Shown here one piece after another: positions 18,552-27,418 of a stretch of 64,000 nt of DNA. Both the position numbers and the translations under genes were made by a program. The notes beneath the pieces are model-generated. The model had not been told where the DNA came from and searched no databases. It was given only the letters and a program-made list of their open reading frames with translations. Positions within the stretch are counted from its first letter, which is position 1. Each line of letters opens with the position of its first letter. This stretch comes from Gemmatimonadaceae bacterium (GTDB lineage: Bacteria; Gemmatimonadota; Gemmatimonadetes; Gemmatimonadales; Gemmatimonadaceae), in contig JADZAN010000013.1 in assembly GCA_020852815.1 (NCBI GenBank), positions 1 to 64,000 of the forward strand. The letters are read 5' to 3'.

Positions 18552-20510
18552 TCAGGCGCGTCGGGGAGGCTCGCTCACCGCAGCGCGCGGGGTGGAAGCG
18601 TGCGCTGCCGGGCGCGTCGAGTCGGCGGTCGGGACGGTGAAAATGAACGTCGTCCCCATGCCCGGCGTGCTCTCGACGGTGATGCTCCCGCCGTGCGCCT
18701 TCACGATCCCCTGCGCGATGGCCAGCCCGAGCCCCGTCCCTACCGTGCGCGATTGCCGGCGCGCATGCCAGTAGCGGTCAAAGATGTGAGGAAGATGCTC
18801 GGCAGGAATCCCGCTCCCGGTGTCGATCACCGCGATGCGAACGGAGTCGTCGCGCGCCTCGGCGCGCACCGTGACGCTCCCGCCACGCTCCGTGAACTTC
18901 ACCGCGTTGGCCACGAGGTTCACCATCACCTGCTGCAATCGCATGGCGTCGACGTGCACCTCGGGGAGTGCGTCCGGGAGATCGCGCTCGATGAGAAGAC
19001 CGCGCTCGTTTGCCGCCTCGCGCACCATGGTCAATGTGGCATCCACCAGCGGACCCAGCGCCTCGCGGCGCGGATTGATCTTGAGGTGCCCGGACTCGAT
19101 GGTCGAGACGTCGAGCAGGTCCTGGATGAGGCGCTGCATCAGTTGCGTCGACTCGAGGATCGCCTCGGCGAGTTCGCGACGATCGTCGGCCTCGTTGGGT
19201 GGACTCTCGAGCAGGACGCGCGCGCACATCGAGATGGCGCTGAGCGGATTGCGCAGGTCGTGCGAGACGACGCCGAGTATCTCGTCGCGCGCGCGCGAGG
19301 CCTGTTGCGCCTCACGGTACAGCCGCGCGTTCTCGATCGCGAAGGCGGCGCGGTGGGCAAGGTCCTCGGCCAGTGCGACTTCACCGTCATCGAACTGCCG
19401 GGTGGCGACCGTCGAGATCAGCGTGATGGCGCCCAGCACGCGGTCACGCGCCACGAGGGGGAGTGTGAGCGCGGCGTGTATCCCGAGCGCGGCGAGAGCG
19501 TCCGCGAGGTCGTTGTCGGTGGCCCCGTCGCGTTCCCATCCGTCGGCCAGGCGGCGCTGCACGATGCGGCGCCCTTCGTCCATCACGTCGGCCACCGGGA
19601 AGGGCCAGTTGCCGCGCGCGGCGTGACGCCGTTCGAAGCTGCGCAGGCGCTTGGTGCGCTCCGGATCCTCGTGCACGCTCACCACGGTGCGCACGCCACC
19701 GGCACCATCGTCAAGCGCAAGGATGCAGCAGTCGGCCAGGTGCGGCATGGCCAGGTGCGCCACGCTGCGCAACGTCGACTCGTAGTCGAGCGAGGTCGCC
19801 AGCACGCTCCCCGCGCGCACGAGGAAGCGCTGGCTCTCCTCGTTGCGCAGCCGCTCGGTGATGTCGCGCAGCACCACCGTGAACAGGCGCCCCCCCGGGA
19901 GTTCGAGCCGCGAGATCGAGGCCTCGGCGGGAAACTCGGATCCGTCGCGTCGCAGCCCGAAGATGGGGCGTCGCTCCGCCATGCGGCGCGCCACCTGTCC
20001 TCCGCGGGCAAAATCGATCAGGTAGCGCGCATGGGCGTCGCGATACCGCATCGGGAGGAGCGTCGAGAGCGGCGCCCCCACCATCTCCCGTTCGGAGTAG
20101 CCGAACAGCGTCTCGGCACCGTGATTGAAGTGGAGGATCTCCTGCTTTTCGTCGACGGTGATGATCGCGTCGACCGCGATGGAGAGGATCCCCTCGAACT
20201 TGGCCCTCGAGGCGCGCAGCTCCAGTTCGGCCCCGAGGCGGCGTTCCAGCTCACGCGACAGGAACCAGGCGCCGGTGAGGGCGATGACGGCCGAGACGAA
20301 GGCGAGGACGAACGAGATGCGCCACAGCCCACCGCGCGCATCCGCACTCGCCGTGGCGGCCTGCGCCAGAAGCAGCCCCCCCGCGACGGCCAGGACGGCG
20401 ATCGACAGGAGCAGGACAACGCGCGTTGGAGTGAAGTACGAGGGGGACGACTGATTCACGGCACCGGCAGCAGGGACGGATGAGGCATCGCCCACCGTTG
20501 GGCTGGGCAA
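18552..20510 (-). CDS. Membrane PAS-GAF sensor histidine kinase
   Basis: A sensor kinase of about 650 residues. Two membrane segments (around 29-51 and 66-84) bracket a very short external loop, so sensing is probably cytoplasmic. A PAS domain follows (about 95-215, with AVDAIITVDEKQEILHFNHG), then a GAF domain (about 225-390), a dimerisation domain with the acceptor His in GVVSHDLRNPLSA, and an ATPase domain with MVNLVANAVKF, VIDTGSGIP and GTGLGLAIAQG. The apparent start at 20510 is TTG; a GTG at 20495 is equally possible. It lies about 245 bp upstream of the HPt/receiver/hybrid cluster and may be its input kinase. Confidence 0.86.
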   Translation of the reverse strand: MPSPTVGDASSVPAAGAVNQSSPSYFTPTRVVLLLSIAVLAVAGGLLLAQAATASADARGGLWRISFVLAFVSAVIALTGAWFLSRELERRLGAELELRASRAKFEGILSIAVDAIITVDEKQEILHFNHGAETLFGYSEREMVGAPLSTLLPMRYRDAHARYLIDFARGGQVARRMAERRPIFGLRRDGSEFPAEASISRLELPGGRLFTVVLRDITERLRNEESQRFLVRAGSVLATSLDYESTLRSVAHLAMPHLADCCILALDDGAGGVRTVVSVHEDPERTKRLRSFERRHAARGNWPFPVADVMDEGRRIVQRRLADGWERDGATDNDLADALAALGIHAALTLPLVARDRVLGAITLISTVATRQFDDGEVALAEDLAHRAAFAIENARLYREAQQASRARDEILGVVSHDLRNPLSAISMCARVLLESPPNEADDRRELAEAILESTQLMQRLIQDLLDVSTIESGHLKINPRREALGPLVDATLTMVREAANERGLLIERDLPDALPEVHVDAMRLQQVMVNLVANAVKFTERGGSVTVRAEARDDSVRIAVIDTGSGIPAEHLPHIFDRYWHARRQSRTVGTGLGLAIAQGIVKAHGGSITVESTPGMGTTFIFTVPTADSTRPAAHASTPRAAVSEPPRRA

Positions 20511-20687
20511 TCATCCGCGGGCACACGATATCCACAGACTGCCCGTTCGGGAAGGTGACGGCGGGGAGCGCCGTACACCGCGCGCCACGTCACCCTCGCG
20601 TGAGCGCTGGCGTGAGCGCTGGCGAGAACGTTCGCACGCCTGGTTCCGGCACGCGAACGCCGATGTCCGCCCGTGCGAAGGCTCGGC

Positions 20688-21692
20688 TCAGAAGACGCGC
20701 ACGTTCACGTACTTCTTGGGATTCCGTCGCATGTCGCTGATCAGCGCTTGCAGCTCGCGGAGCGTGGAGTCGGCGTTGCGGTACAGCGACGTGTCGTTCA
20801 CGAGGAGTCCTAACGAGCCCTGCCCGCGGTTGATCTTCGTCATGACAGAATCGCTGCTGGCAATGAAGCGCTGCAGGCGCTGCTCCGACGATCCCAGCTG
20901 GCCGGAAATCTCGTGCAGGCGGCGACTCGTCTCGCGCAGTTCGCGGGCGGCGGTGGCCGCATCCTCGACGATCTGCCGTACCTCGCCGCGCGCGGTCGAC
21001 GAGTCGAAGCGCGCCGAGATCGACTTGATGTCCTGCGAGGCCGAGAGCAGGTAGTCGACGCCGCCTTGCACCTGCCCGGACATCTTCCGCATGTTGCGCG
21101 ACTGCTCGCGCACCGTCTCGGCGAGCGAGGCGGAGAGGTCGGCGAAGTTGCGGATCGAGGCCCGCAGTTCGCGCGCGGCGCGATCGTCGAAGGCGACTTC
21201 CACCCGCTCCGCGACCGTGGCCACGTCGCCGGCAATGCGGCCGGCCACCGCGGTGAGCTGCGCGATGTCGGGGAGCGTGGCCCCGGGAATCACGCCGCCG
21301 CCGATGTCGGCCTCCTTGATCTGTCGCGCCACGTTCTCGTCGCGCGGGAGCCCCTCGCGCCCGAGGATCGTGGCCTGCCACTCGCCGAACAACGACGACT
21401 CGTTGAGCAGGACGACCGGGTTCTTCGGCAGCTCGGCGTCGGCGCTGAGCGCCAGGCGCGCCTCCACCCAATCGTTGGGAGCCAGTTCGAGGCGCTCGAT
21501 GCGCCCGGAGCGCACCCCACGAATCACCACCTGCGCCCCCACCCGCACGTTCCCTACATCTCGAAAGCGCACGGTGACGGTGCGGCGCTTCTGCCCCAGG
21601 TCCGACTGCTGCACCCAGAGCACGGCGCCGATGAGGATGACGGTGGCGGCGATGATCGTCAGCCCCACGATGAAGTCGTTGGCGCGTTTCAT
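20688..21692 (-). CDS. MlaD/MCE-family lipid transport protein
   Basis: A 334-residue protein with one N-terminal membrane anchor (MKRANDFIVGLTIIAATVIL onward) and an MCE domain (about 36-115) containing VRFRDVGNVRVGAQVVIRGV. A long helical region follows (about 150-330, with LRASIRNFADLSASLAETV), likely a coiled-coil that would extend the MCE ring. MCE proteins form hexameric conduits moving phospholipids between membranes. The start ATG overlaps the stop of the permease gene by 4 nt (ATGA), so the pair is coupled. The helical tail is longer than in E. coli MlaD and more like MCE proteins of plants, mycobacteria or YrbD-extended forms. Confidence 0.85.
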   Translation of the reverse strand: MKRANDFIVGLTIIAATVILIGAVLWVQQSDLGQKRRTVTVRFRDVGNVRVGAQVVIRGVRSGRIERLELAPNDWVEARLALSADAELPKNPVVLLNESSLFGEWQATILGREGLPRDENVARQIKEADIGGGVIPGATLPDIAQLTAVAGRIAGDVATVAERVEVAFDDRAARELRASIRNFADLSASLAETVREQSRNMRKMSGQVQGGVDYLLSASQDIKSISARFDSSTARGEVRQIVEDAATAARELRETSRRLHEISGQLGSSEQRLQRFIASSDSVMTKINRGQGSLGLLVNDTSLYRNADSTLRELQALISDMRRNPKKYVNVRVF

Positions 21693-22498
21693 GAGTTGCC
21701 TGACGGGTTGCGTCCGAGGAGCCAGACCACGGCCCAGAAGGCGTCGAGGACGAGGATCATGATGGCGGAATAAACGACGGCGTTCGTGGCGGCCTTCCCC
21801 ACTCCCTGTGCCCCACCCCGCGCCTCCATGCCGTGCAGCGAACCGATGAGCGTGACCGCCGTGCCGAACGAGGCCGACTTCACCAGGCCGTAGCGCACGT
21901 CGAAGTGCTGGAAGAACATGCGCAACCCCCGCAGGAAGTCGTGCGTCGACAGGTCGAGAAGCGAGACCGACGCCGCCCACCCCGCCCCCACCCCCACCAC
22001 CATCGCCAACCCCACCACCACCGGAAACATGACCGTCCCCGCCACCACGCGCGGAAAGACCAGGAAGGCGTGCGGATCGTAGGTGAGCGTCTCGAGCGCG
22101 TCGATCTGTTCGGTGACGCGCATGGTCCCCAACTCGGCGGCGATGTTGGCACCCACGCGTCCCGCCAGGGCGAGGCCGGTAAGCACCGGGGCCAGTTCCA
22201 TCGTGATCGTCTTCTCGACGAGCGTCCCCACGAAATAGAGCGGGACGGCGCCCGTGAACGAGTAGCTCGCCAGAAGCGAGAGCACGATGCCGGTGAAGAC
22301 GGCGATGAAGAGGGCGATGGGCAGGGAGTCGACCCCTAACGAGCGGGCCTGCGCGGTCGCCTCGGGACCCCACGTGCGGACGTCGCGCGCCGAGCGCACC
22401 GTCTCGGCCACGAAACGCCAGGTTCGCCCCGCCCCTTCTATCGAAGTGCGGGTCGTCCGTCCGAGATCTTCGACCGCCAGTCGAAGCGAACGACGCAT
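21689..22498 (-). CDS. MlaE-family ABC permease
   Basis: A 269-residue polytopic membrane protein of the MlaE/YrbE family, the permease subunit of MCE-type lipid transporters. Typical features are the amphipathic N-terminal helix, then ALFIAVFTGIVLSLLASYSF, the conserved ELAPVLTGLALAGRVGANIAAELG region and MRVTEQIDALE. ATG at 22498 is preceded by GGAGGG at a good distance. An ATPase (MlaF-like) would be needed for transport, but none is encoded beside it; the only ABC ATPase in the window is CcmA. Confidence 0.9.
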   Translation of the reverse strand: MRRSLRLAVEDLGRTTRTSIEGAGRTWRFVAETVRSARDVRTWGPEATAQARSLGVDSLPIALFIAVFTGIVLSLLASYSFTGAVPLYFVGTLVEKTITMELAPVLTGLALAGRVGANIAAELGTMRVTEQIDALETLTYDPHAFLVFPRVVAGTVMFPVVVGLAMVVGVGAGWAASVSLLDLSTHDFLRGLRMFFQHFDVRYGLVKSASFGTAVTLIGSLHGMEARGGAQGVGKAATNAVVYSAIMILVLDAFWAVVWLLGRNPSGNS

Positions 22499-22618
22499 CC
22501 CGCTACCCTCCACTGGTGGCGCGCCACCGGCTGGCGTCAGCACCAACCGGCAACGCGCAAGATACTCGACGCCCCTCGGGCGATGTGGCGCTCGCTGCGA
22601 CGCTCCCTATCTCGCCCC

Positions 22619-23281
22619 CTATGGCTGCGCGAGCAACCCCAGCCGCAACGCAAACTGCACGTAATCGGCGCGGTGCGACAACCCCAGCTTCTCGTTGATC
22701 CGCTGCTTGTACGTGTCGACGGTCTTGGGGCTGATGAAAAGGCGTTCGCCGATCTCGGGTGCCGAGTACCCCTGCGCCGTCAGGCGGAGCACATCGCGCT
22801 CGCGTTCGGTGAGCTTCTCGAAGCGCTCGCGATCCACCTGGTGCGGATCCTTCTTGGTGAGCCCCTTTGCCAGCACGCGCGCGGCGGTGGGGCGCACATA
22901 GACATCGCCCTTGGCCACGGCACGCACCGCATCGACCAGTTCGCGATCGGCGGCGCTCTTCACGAGGTAGCCGGCCGCTCCGGCCTCGAGCAGCGGGACC
23001 AGGTAGTCCTCCTCGGGGTGCATCGTGAGGATCAGGACACGCGTGCTGACTCCCTTGGCGACGATCTCCTTGGTGGCGGCGGTGCCGTCCATCCCGGCCA
23101 TCGAGAGATCCATCACGACGACGTCAGGCTTGAAGCGGTCTACCAGCGCGATCGCTTCGCGACCGTCCTTGGCCTCGCCCACGACATCGATGTCCTTCGC
23201 GGTTCCCAGGACAGCCTTGAGTCCCGCCCGGACGACCGTGTGATCGTCTGCAAGTACCACCCGGATCAGATCAGAAGTCAT
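22619..23281 (-). CDS. NarL/LuxR-family response regulator
   Basis: A 220-residue transcription factor. Its receiver domain (1-120) has Asp-Asp at 12-13, phosphoacceptor Asp58 in VVVMDLSMAGMDG and lysine in YLVKSA. Its C-terminal LuxR-type helix-turn-helix (about 150-215) contains LTERERDVLRLTAQGYSAPE and the recognition helix ISPKTVDTYKQRI. It begins 19 bp after the stop of the histidine kinase gene, so the two form one two-component operon. The target genes may include the divergent nitroreductase and neighbouring stress genes, which is inferred from position only. Confidence 0.92.
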   Translation of the reverse strand: MTSDLIRVVLADDHTVVRAGLKAVLGTAKDIDVVGEAKDGREAIALVDRFKPDVVVMDLSMAGMDGTAATKEIVAKGVSTRVLILTMHPEEDYLVPLLEAGAAGYLVKSAADRELVDAVRAVAKGDVYVRPTAARVLAKGLTKKDPHQVDRERFEKLTERERDVLRLTAQGYSAPEIGERLFISPKTVDTYKQRINEKLGLSHRADYVQFALRLGLLAQP

Positions 23282-23300
23282 TCACGCCTCGACAATAACG

Positions 23301-24608
23301 TTAGGTTGCCGTCGTCTCGCTCGACGCCGCCGCACGGGCCGGCGCCAATAACGGGACGCTGGCGATGACCCGCGTCCCCCGCCCTGGCGCACTGTCGATC
23401 CCGAGTGCCCCATCGACCAACGCCATGCGCTCCCGCATGGTGAAGAGCCCCATCCCCGGACGCCGGCGATCGGCATCCTCGGGACTGAAGCCCACGCCGT
23501 CGTCGCTCACCTCCAACCGCGCGATGCGCCCCTCCACGCCGGCGCGCATCAGGACACACGTGGCATTGGCGTGGCGCAGCGCGTTGTTGAGCGCCTCCTG
23601 CGCCACGCGGTACAGCACGGAGCTGACCGCCTGTCCGATCTGGTGGGCCGTGTCCTCCACGACCACCTCGATGCGAATCGAGCCGCGCGCCTCGGACTCG
23701 CGCGCGAGATGCTGCAGTGCGGCCCCCAGCCCCAGGTCGTCCAGGACCCGCGGATGCACCGTCTGGGAGAGCATGCGCACCTCATCCAGCACGTCGCTGG
23801 CAATACGCCGAATGCGCTCCAGGCGTTCGCCGTCCCGCGGATCGTCGTTCTCGCGGATCACGACGCTCAGTTCCATCAGCAGCGCGGCGAGCGACTGCGC
23901 GGTCGAGTCGTGCAGCTCGCGGGCAATGTGCGACCGCTCGTCGTCACCGGCGCGGATGACGCGCGCCGTCAACTCGCGAAGCCGCCCCCGGTCGGCGGCA
24001 ACTCCATCGAGCAGGACGTTGAGCGCTCCACCGACGCGCTGCAGGTTGACGTCGGCCAGGATCGAACGCGGGACGCGCGCCGTGAGGTCACCGCGCCAGA
24101 CGCGTTGCGCCGTCGACTCCAGGTCGGCCAGCGGGCGCAGCGCGAAGAAGATCAGGATGAGGTTGACGATCGCGCTCCCGATGAGCGTCCCCCCAAAGAG
24201 GACCATGATCGGAACGTCGCCCGCGCCACCACGCCGGATGATCGCCACCGCGGAGAGCGCGACGATCAGCATGATGGCGTTGGCCCCCACCAGCTTTGCA
24301 GCCAGCGGGACCTGCAGCAGCGATCCGACCCACGACGGGATCTTCGTCCCGCTCGCAGTGTGCACCACCGGCGCACGGACGCTCGGAACGCTCCCCGGTT
24401 GAGTCGTGGCGGACGACAGTTGCGGTTCCGTAATCTCTCCCGGCGGCCGTGCCGCGCTTGCTCCTGCTCGGTCCCCCTGCCACGAGATGCGCGCACCCCG
24501 GCGCGTCACGGCAATCGACGCAGAAGACCACACCCGAAACAACACAACCGATGCTGCTGCCATCGGTTGGGCACCTGACATGCATCTCTGTTCGAGAGTA
24601 TGGGGCAT
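23301..24608 (-). CDS. HisKA_3-type sensor histidine kinase (NarX/DegS-like)
   Basis: A kinase of about 435 residues, partner of the NarL-type regulator just downstream. After a variable N-terminus come two membrane segments (about 103-128 and 133-155: LVGANAIMLIVALSAVAII and IMVLFGGTLIGSAIVNLIL), a HAMP-like linker (RPLADLESTAQRVWRGD), the HisKA_3 motif IARELHDSTAQSL with the acceptor histidine, and a C-terminal ATPase with LNNALRHANA and DDGVGF. No dedicated sensor domain is obvious; the loop between membrane segments is short. The start is uncertain: ATGs at 24608 and 24581 are both possible. Confidence 0.87.
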   Translation of the reverse strand: MPHTLEQRCMSGAQPMAAASVVLFRVWSSASIAVTRRGARISWQGDRAGASAARPPGEITEPQLSSATTQPGSVPSVRAPVVHTASGTKIPSWVGSLLQVPLAAKLVGANAIMLIVALSAVAIIRRGGAGDVPIMVLFGGTLIGSAIVNLILIFFALRPLADLESTAQRVWRGDLTARVPRSILADVNLQRVGGALNVLLDGVAADRGRLRELTARVIRAGDDERSHIARELHDSTAQSLAALLMELSVVIRENDDPRDGERLERIRRIASDVLDEVRMLSQTVHPRVLDDLGLGAALQHLARESEARGSIRIEVVVEDTAHQIGQAVSSVLYRVAQEALNNALRHANATCVLMRAGVEGRIARLEVSDDGVGFSPEDADRRRPGMGLFTMRERMALVDGALGIDSAPGRGTRVIASVPLLAPARAAASSETTAT

Positions 24609-24835
24609 GTGAAAGTCAGGCTTTGTCGGGGGCTTGTCGGATAAACCCCGCTGTAACATCCCACATAATGTCAGGTTTTGCCCTACCTCGTCTACCGGGT
24701 CGGGGGTTTCACCGCCTCGGATCAGGGGGATTGGCCGTCACCGTTCGCCACCCCCTGACAGACCACCCCCCCCGTTGTACCGAAAATGTCTTCGCGAGCC
24801 TTGACGACCCTCACGCGCTCCCTCGGAGACGGACC
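24609..24835. promoter_or_regulatory. Divergent regulatory region with repeated GTCAGG words
   Basis: This spacer separates the kinase/regulator operon from the nitroreductase-like gene. The word GTCAGG or its complement occurs four times at or near it: 24574-24579, 24615-24620, 24670-24675 and 24754-24759, in alternating orientation. TGTCGGATAAA at 24635-24645 resembles TGTCGGGTAAA at 28842-28852 upstream of the stress-protein gene. These are candidate operator sites, possibly for the adjacent NarL-type regulator; function is not shown. Confidence 0.35.
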
Positions 24836-25870
24836 ATGATCGATGCGCCAACCCCTCATGCCGCCTCGGGTGAGGTGATCGCCTCTGGCGACCCGATTTC
24901 CGCGATCCTCCCCTTTGCCGGACGGCCGCTGACCGTCTGGCGGGATCTTCCGTGGTCGGTGGTGCGCGACGGCAAGGACCGCCTCCTCCTGCGCCTGGAC
25001 CGCACGCGCGAGGAAGCACTCGGCGATCGCGCCAACCGGGAAGTCGTCATGGCGTGCGGCGCGGTCCTGGAGAACCTCAGGATCGCCGCCCACCACCATC
25101 GCGCGGAACTCGTCGTCGAACCGTGGCCCTACGGGCAGGAGCACTCCGTCGTCGCGCGTCTCTCGCTGGGCCAGGCACTCTCCCCGCGCCGCGAGGAAGA
25201 AGCGCTGTACTCCGTCCTCTCCAGCGCCCCGCAGGCAGCCGGCACCCGCATTGGCGGCGGTGTTTCCCCCGCCCTGATCGCGGTGCTGCGTCACGCCGCG
25301 CGCAGCGAAGGGGGGTGGCTGGACGTCGTGTCCGACGACGCGCGGCGTCAGATCGTCGGCGACCTCGAGTCGGAGGCCGCCGCCATTGCCGACGCCGAGC
25401 GTGGTGCGCGCCGCCTGCTCACCGCGCGCCTTGGCGCCAGCGGCGGCGGCAGCGTCGGCGGCGGGGCGCAGTTCGCGATGGGCGGCGGCGCATCGCTGGG
25501 TGAACTGCTGGGGGCGCTCGGTGCCAACGTGCAGCCGTCGAACGAGTGGAGTTCCGGGCGCGCCGCGGCGGCGCGCGGGAGCGCGCTCGAGGCCCCGGTG
25601 CTCGCCGTCCTTGGCGCGAGCGAAGACTCCCCCGATGCCTGGCTCAAGGCCGGCGCTGCGCTGCAGCGCGTCCTCCTGCACGCCAGTGTGCAGGGGCTCA
25701 CCGCCGTCTTCCTCAACGAGCCGTTGCATCACCCGCTCCTGCGCGACGCGCTGCGCTCGGTGCTCTTTGCCGCCGGCGCGCCGCAGGCGATCCTGCGCTT
25801 CGACTTCGACGCCAACGGCGCCGTGGTCGACCTGCGCAGCCACCGGTTCGGGAGCGTGAGCGCCGCCTAG
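24836..25870 (+). CDS. Acg-like nitroreductase-fold protein
   Basis: A 344-residue soluble protein. The layout fits the Acg/Rv2032 family of truncated FMN-binding nitroreductase relatives: an early RPLTVWRDLPW and LLLRLDRTR segment, CGAVLENLRIAAHH, a PWPYG stretch, a SPALIAVLRHAARSEGGWLDVV region, and a C-terminal AGAPQAILRFDF typical of nitroreductase ends (RIG usually follows; here absent). A glycine-rich stretch lies around 202-220. The ATG at 24836 follows GGAGACGGACC. In Mycobacterium tuberculosis acg belongs to the DosR regulon. Enzymatic activity is uncertain even for the characterised homologue. It diverges from a NarL-type two-component operon. Confidence 0.6.
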   Translation: MIDAPTPHAASGEVIASGDPISAILPFAGRPLTVWRDLPWSVVRDGKDRLLLRLDRTREEALGDRANREVVMACGAVLENLRIAAHHHRAELVVEPWPYGQEHSVVARLSLGQALSPRREEEALYSVLSSAPQAAGTRIGGGVSPALIAVLRHAARSEGGWLDVVSDDARRQIVGDLESEAAAIADAERGARRLLTARLGASGGGSVGGGAQFAMGGGASLGELLGALGANVQPSNEWSSGRAAAARGSALEAPVLAVLGASEDSPDAWLKAGAALQRVLLHASVQGLTAVFLNEPLHHPLLRDALRSVLFAAGAPQAILRFDFDANGAVVDLRSHRFGSVSAA

Positions 25871-26007
25871 CGAGGGGCCCGGTTGTGCAGCGCGTGCGGT
25901 GGCGCGCAGTCGCATGCCCTTGCATGCCGCCGTATGCGGTGACGTGCGGCGCGCGACGCGATCGTGGCGCGATTGCCCCGCTTTCACCCCCCCGCTAGCG
26001 TGAGCGC

Positions 26008-27279
26008 ATGACGAGCACGCTGGTGATCCGCCTCATCATCGCTGCCCTGGTGGGGCTGGCGGTGGGCATCGAGCGCGAGTGGTCCGGGCACGGCGCGGGC
26101 GGGGCCCATCCGCGATTCGCGGGGGTGCGCACCTTCTTCCTGATGGGGGCGCTCGGCGGAACGGCGGGGTGGCTCCTGACGGTGGGCTCGTCGGCAATGG
26201 CGGTGGCGCTCGTGGCGGGGGCGGCGCTCCTGGTGGGGCTCGCCTACTGGCAGGCGGCGCGCGCTGGCGGGCGCGAGGCCATCGACGGCACCACCGAGAT
26301 GGCGGCACTCCTCGTGTTGGCGTTAGGCGTGCTGGCCGGGTGGGGGGAAGTTGGTGTGGCCGGCGGCGCGGGGGCGCTGCTCGTCCTTGCGCTCTCCGAG
26401 AAGGCGGCAATCCACGGCGCCGTGGCGCGCCTCGACTCCACCGAGTTCCGGGCCGCGGTCCAGTTCGCCGTGCTCGCCCTCATCGTCCTCCCGGTCCTCC
26501 CCAACCAATCGTACGGTCCGCTGGGCGGGATCAACCCGCGCGAGCTGTGGATCGTCGTCCTGATCTTCTCGGGGATCAACTTCGCCGGCTTCATCGCCCG
26601 CCGTGTGGTGGGCGCGTCGCGCGGCTACGGCGTCACCGGGGCGTTAGGCGGCCTGATCTCGTCGACCGCCGTCACGCTCCAGCTCTCCCGCCTGAGCAAG
26701 CTGCGCCCGGAGCTCAGCGCAGCGCTCGCCGTGGGCACCACCGCGGCCAGCACCATCCTCCTCCCGCGGGTGCTGGTCCTGTCGTTCGTACTCACGCCGT
26801 CGGTCGCGCTCGCCCTGGTGCCGTACCTTGCCCCCCCGTTTCTGGCGGGAGCGCTGGCCACCGGTGCCCTCCTCGTGCGCAGCGGCCGGGTCACCGGTGA
26901 CGACAAGGGAGCGGAGGTCGAGCGCAACCCGCTGCGCCTCTGGTCGGCGATCCGGATGTCGGTCGCATTCCAGGCGGCGCTGATGGCGATCGAGTTCGTG
27001 CGCGGCTCCTTTGGCTCGCCCGGGGTCCTGCTTTCGGCGGCGCTCCTCGGACTCACCGACATGGATGCGCTCACGCTGTCGATGAACAAGATGGGGCGTG
27101 CCGACGGGATGGTCCCGCTGGCGGCGCAGGCCATCGCGGTGGGGGTGAGCGCCAACGCGGCGCTCAAGCTGGTGGTGGCGCTGGCGCTGGGCGGATCGCG
27201 CTTTCGTCCGCGAGCGGCGGCGGGGCTGCTGGTGCTGCTCATCGTCGGCGTCGCGACCATCGTGCTGCTCGCGCGTTAG
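26008..27279 (+). CDS. MgtC/SapB-DUF4010 family membrane protein
   Basis: A 423-residue polytopic membrane protein. The first ~140 residues match MgtC/SapB (LIIAALVGLAVGIEREWSGH, FFLMGALGGTAGWLL), and the rest matches DUF4010 (NFAGFIARRVVGASRGYGVTGALGGLISSTAVTLQLSRLS region, LLGLTDMDALTLSMNKM near the end). About twelve hydrophobic segments are visible. The function of the long form is unknown; short MgtC proteins regulate the F-type ATP synthase during magnesium starvation. Two leucines are encoded by TTA, both within the GTTAGG hexamer. Confidence 0.85.
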   Translation: MTSTLVIRLIIAALVGLAVGIEREWSGHGAGGAHPRFAGVRTFFLMGALGGTAGWLLTVGSSAMAVALVAGAALLVGLAYWQAARAGGREAIDGTTEMAALLVLALGVLAGWGEVGVAGGAGALLVLALSEKAAIHGAVARLDSTEFRAAVQFAVLALIVLPVLPNQSYGPLGGINPRELWIVVLIFSGINFAGFIARRVVGASRGYGVTGALGGLISSTAVTLQLSRLSKLRPELSAALAVGTTAASTILLPRVLVLSFVLTPSVALALVPYLAPPFLAGALATGALLVRSGRVTGDDKGAEVERNPLRLWSAIRMSVAFQAALMAIEFVRGSFGSPGVLLSAALLGLTDMDALTLSMNKMGRADGMVPLAAQAIAVGVSANAALKLVVALALGGSRFRPRAAAGLLVLLIVGVATIVLLAR

Positions 27280-27331
27280 GGCGTCAGGCGGCCGCCGTCG
27301 CACGCGCGTGACCCACAAACTGCCCACAAAC

Positions 27332-27374
27332 TGCATGCGGCGCCGTCCGGAGAACCGGAACGGCGCCGCATGCA
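27332..27374. terminator. Bidirectional hairpin between convergent genes
   Basis: TGCATGCGGCGCCGT (27332-27346) pairs perfectly with ACGGCGCCGCATGCA (27360-27374). An inner CCGG/CCGG stem closes an AGAA loop with a one-base bulge. It lies between two converging genes and has no U-tract on either side. Confidence 0.75.
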
Positions 27375-27418
27375 CATGCCGGGTTTGGGTTGCCCCTCCC
27401 CCGGACCCGCGCGCCCCC

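Noticed and set aside
16994-18640. A 548-codon open frame on the plus strand
   Set aside because: It is antisense to the hybrid kinase, receiver and HPt genes, all of which show clear domains; its own translation has none.
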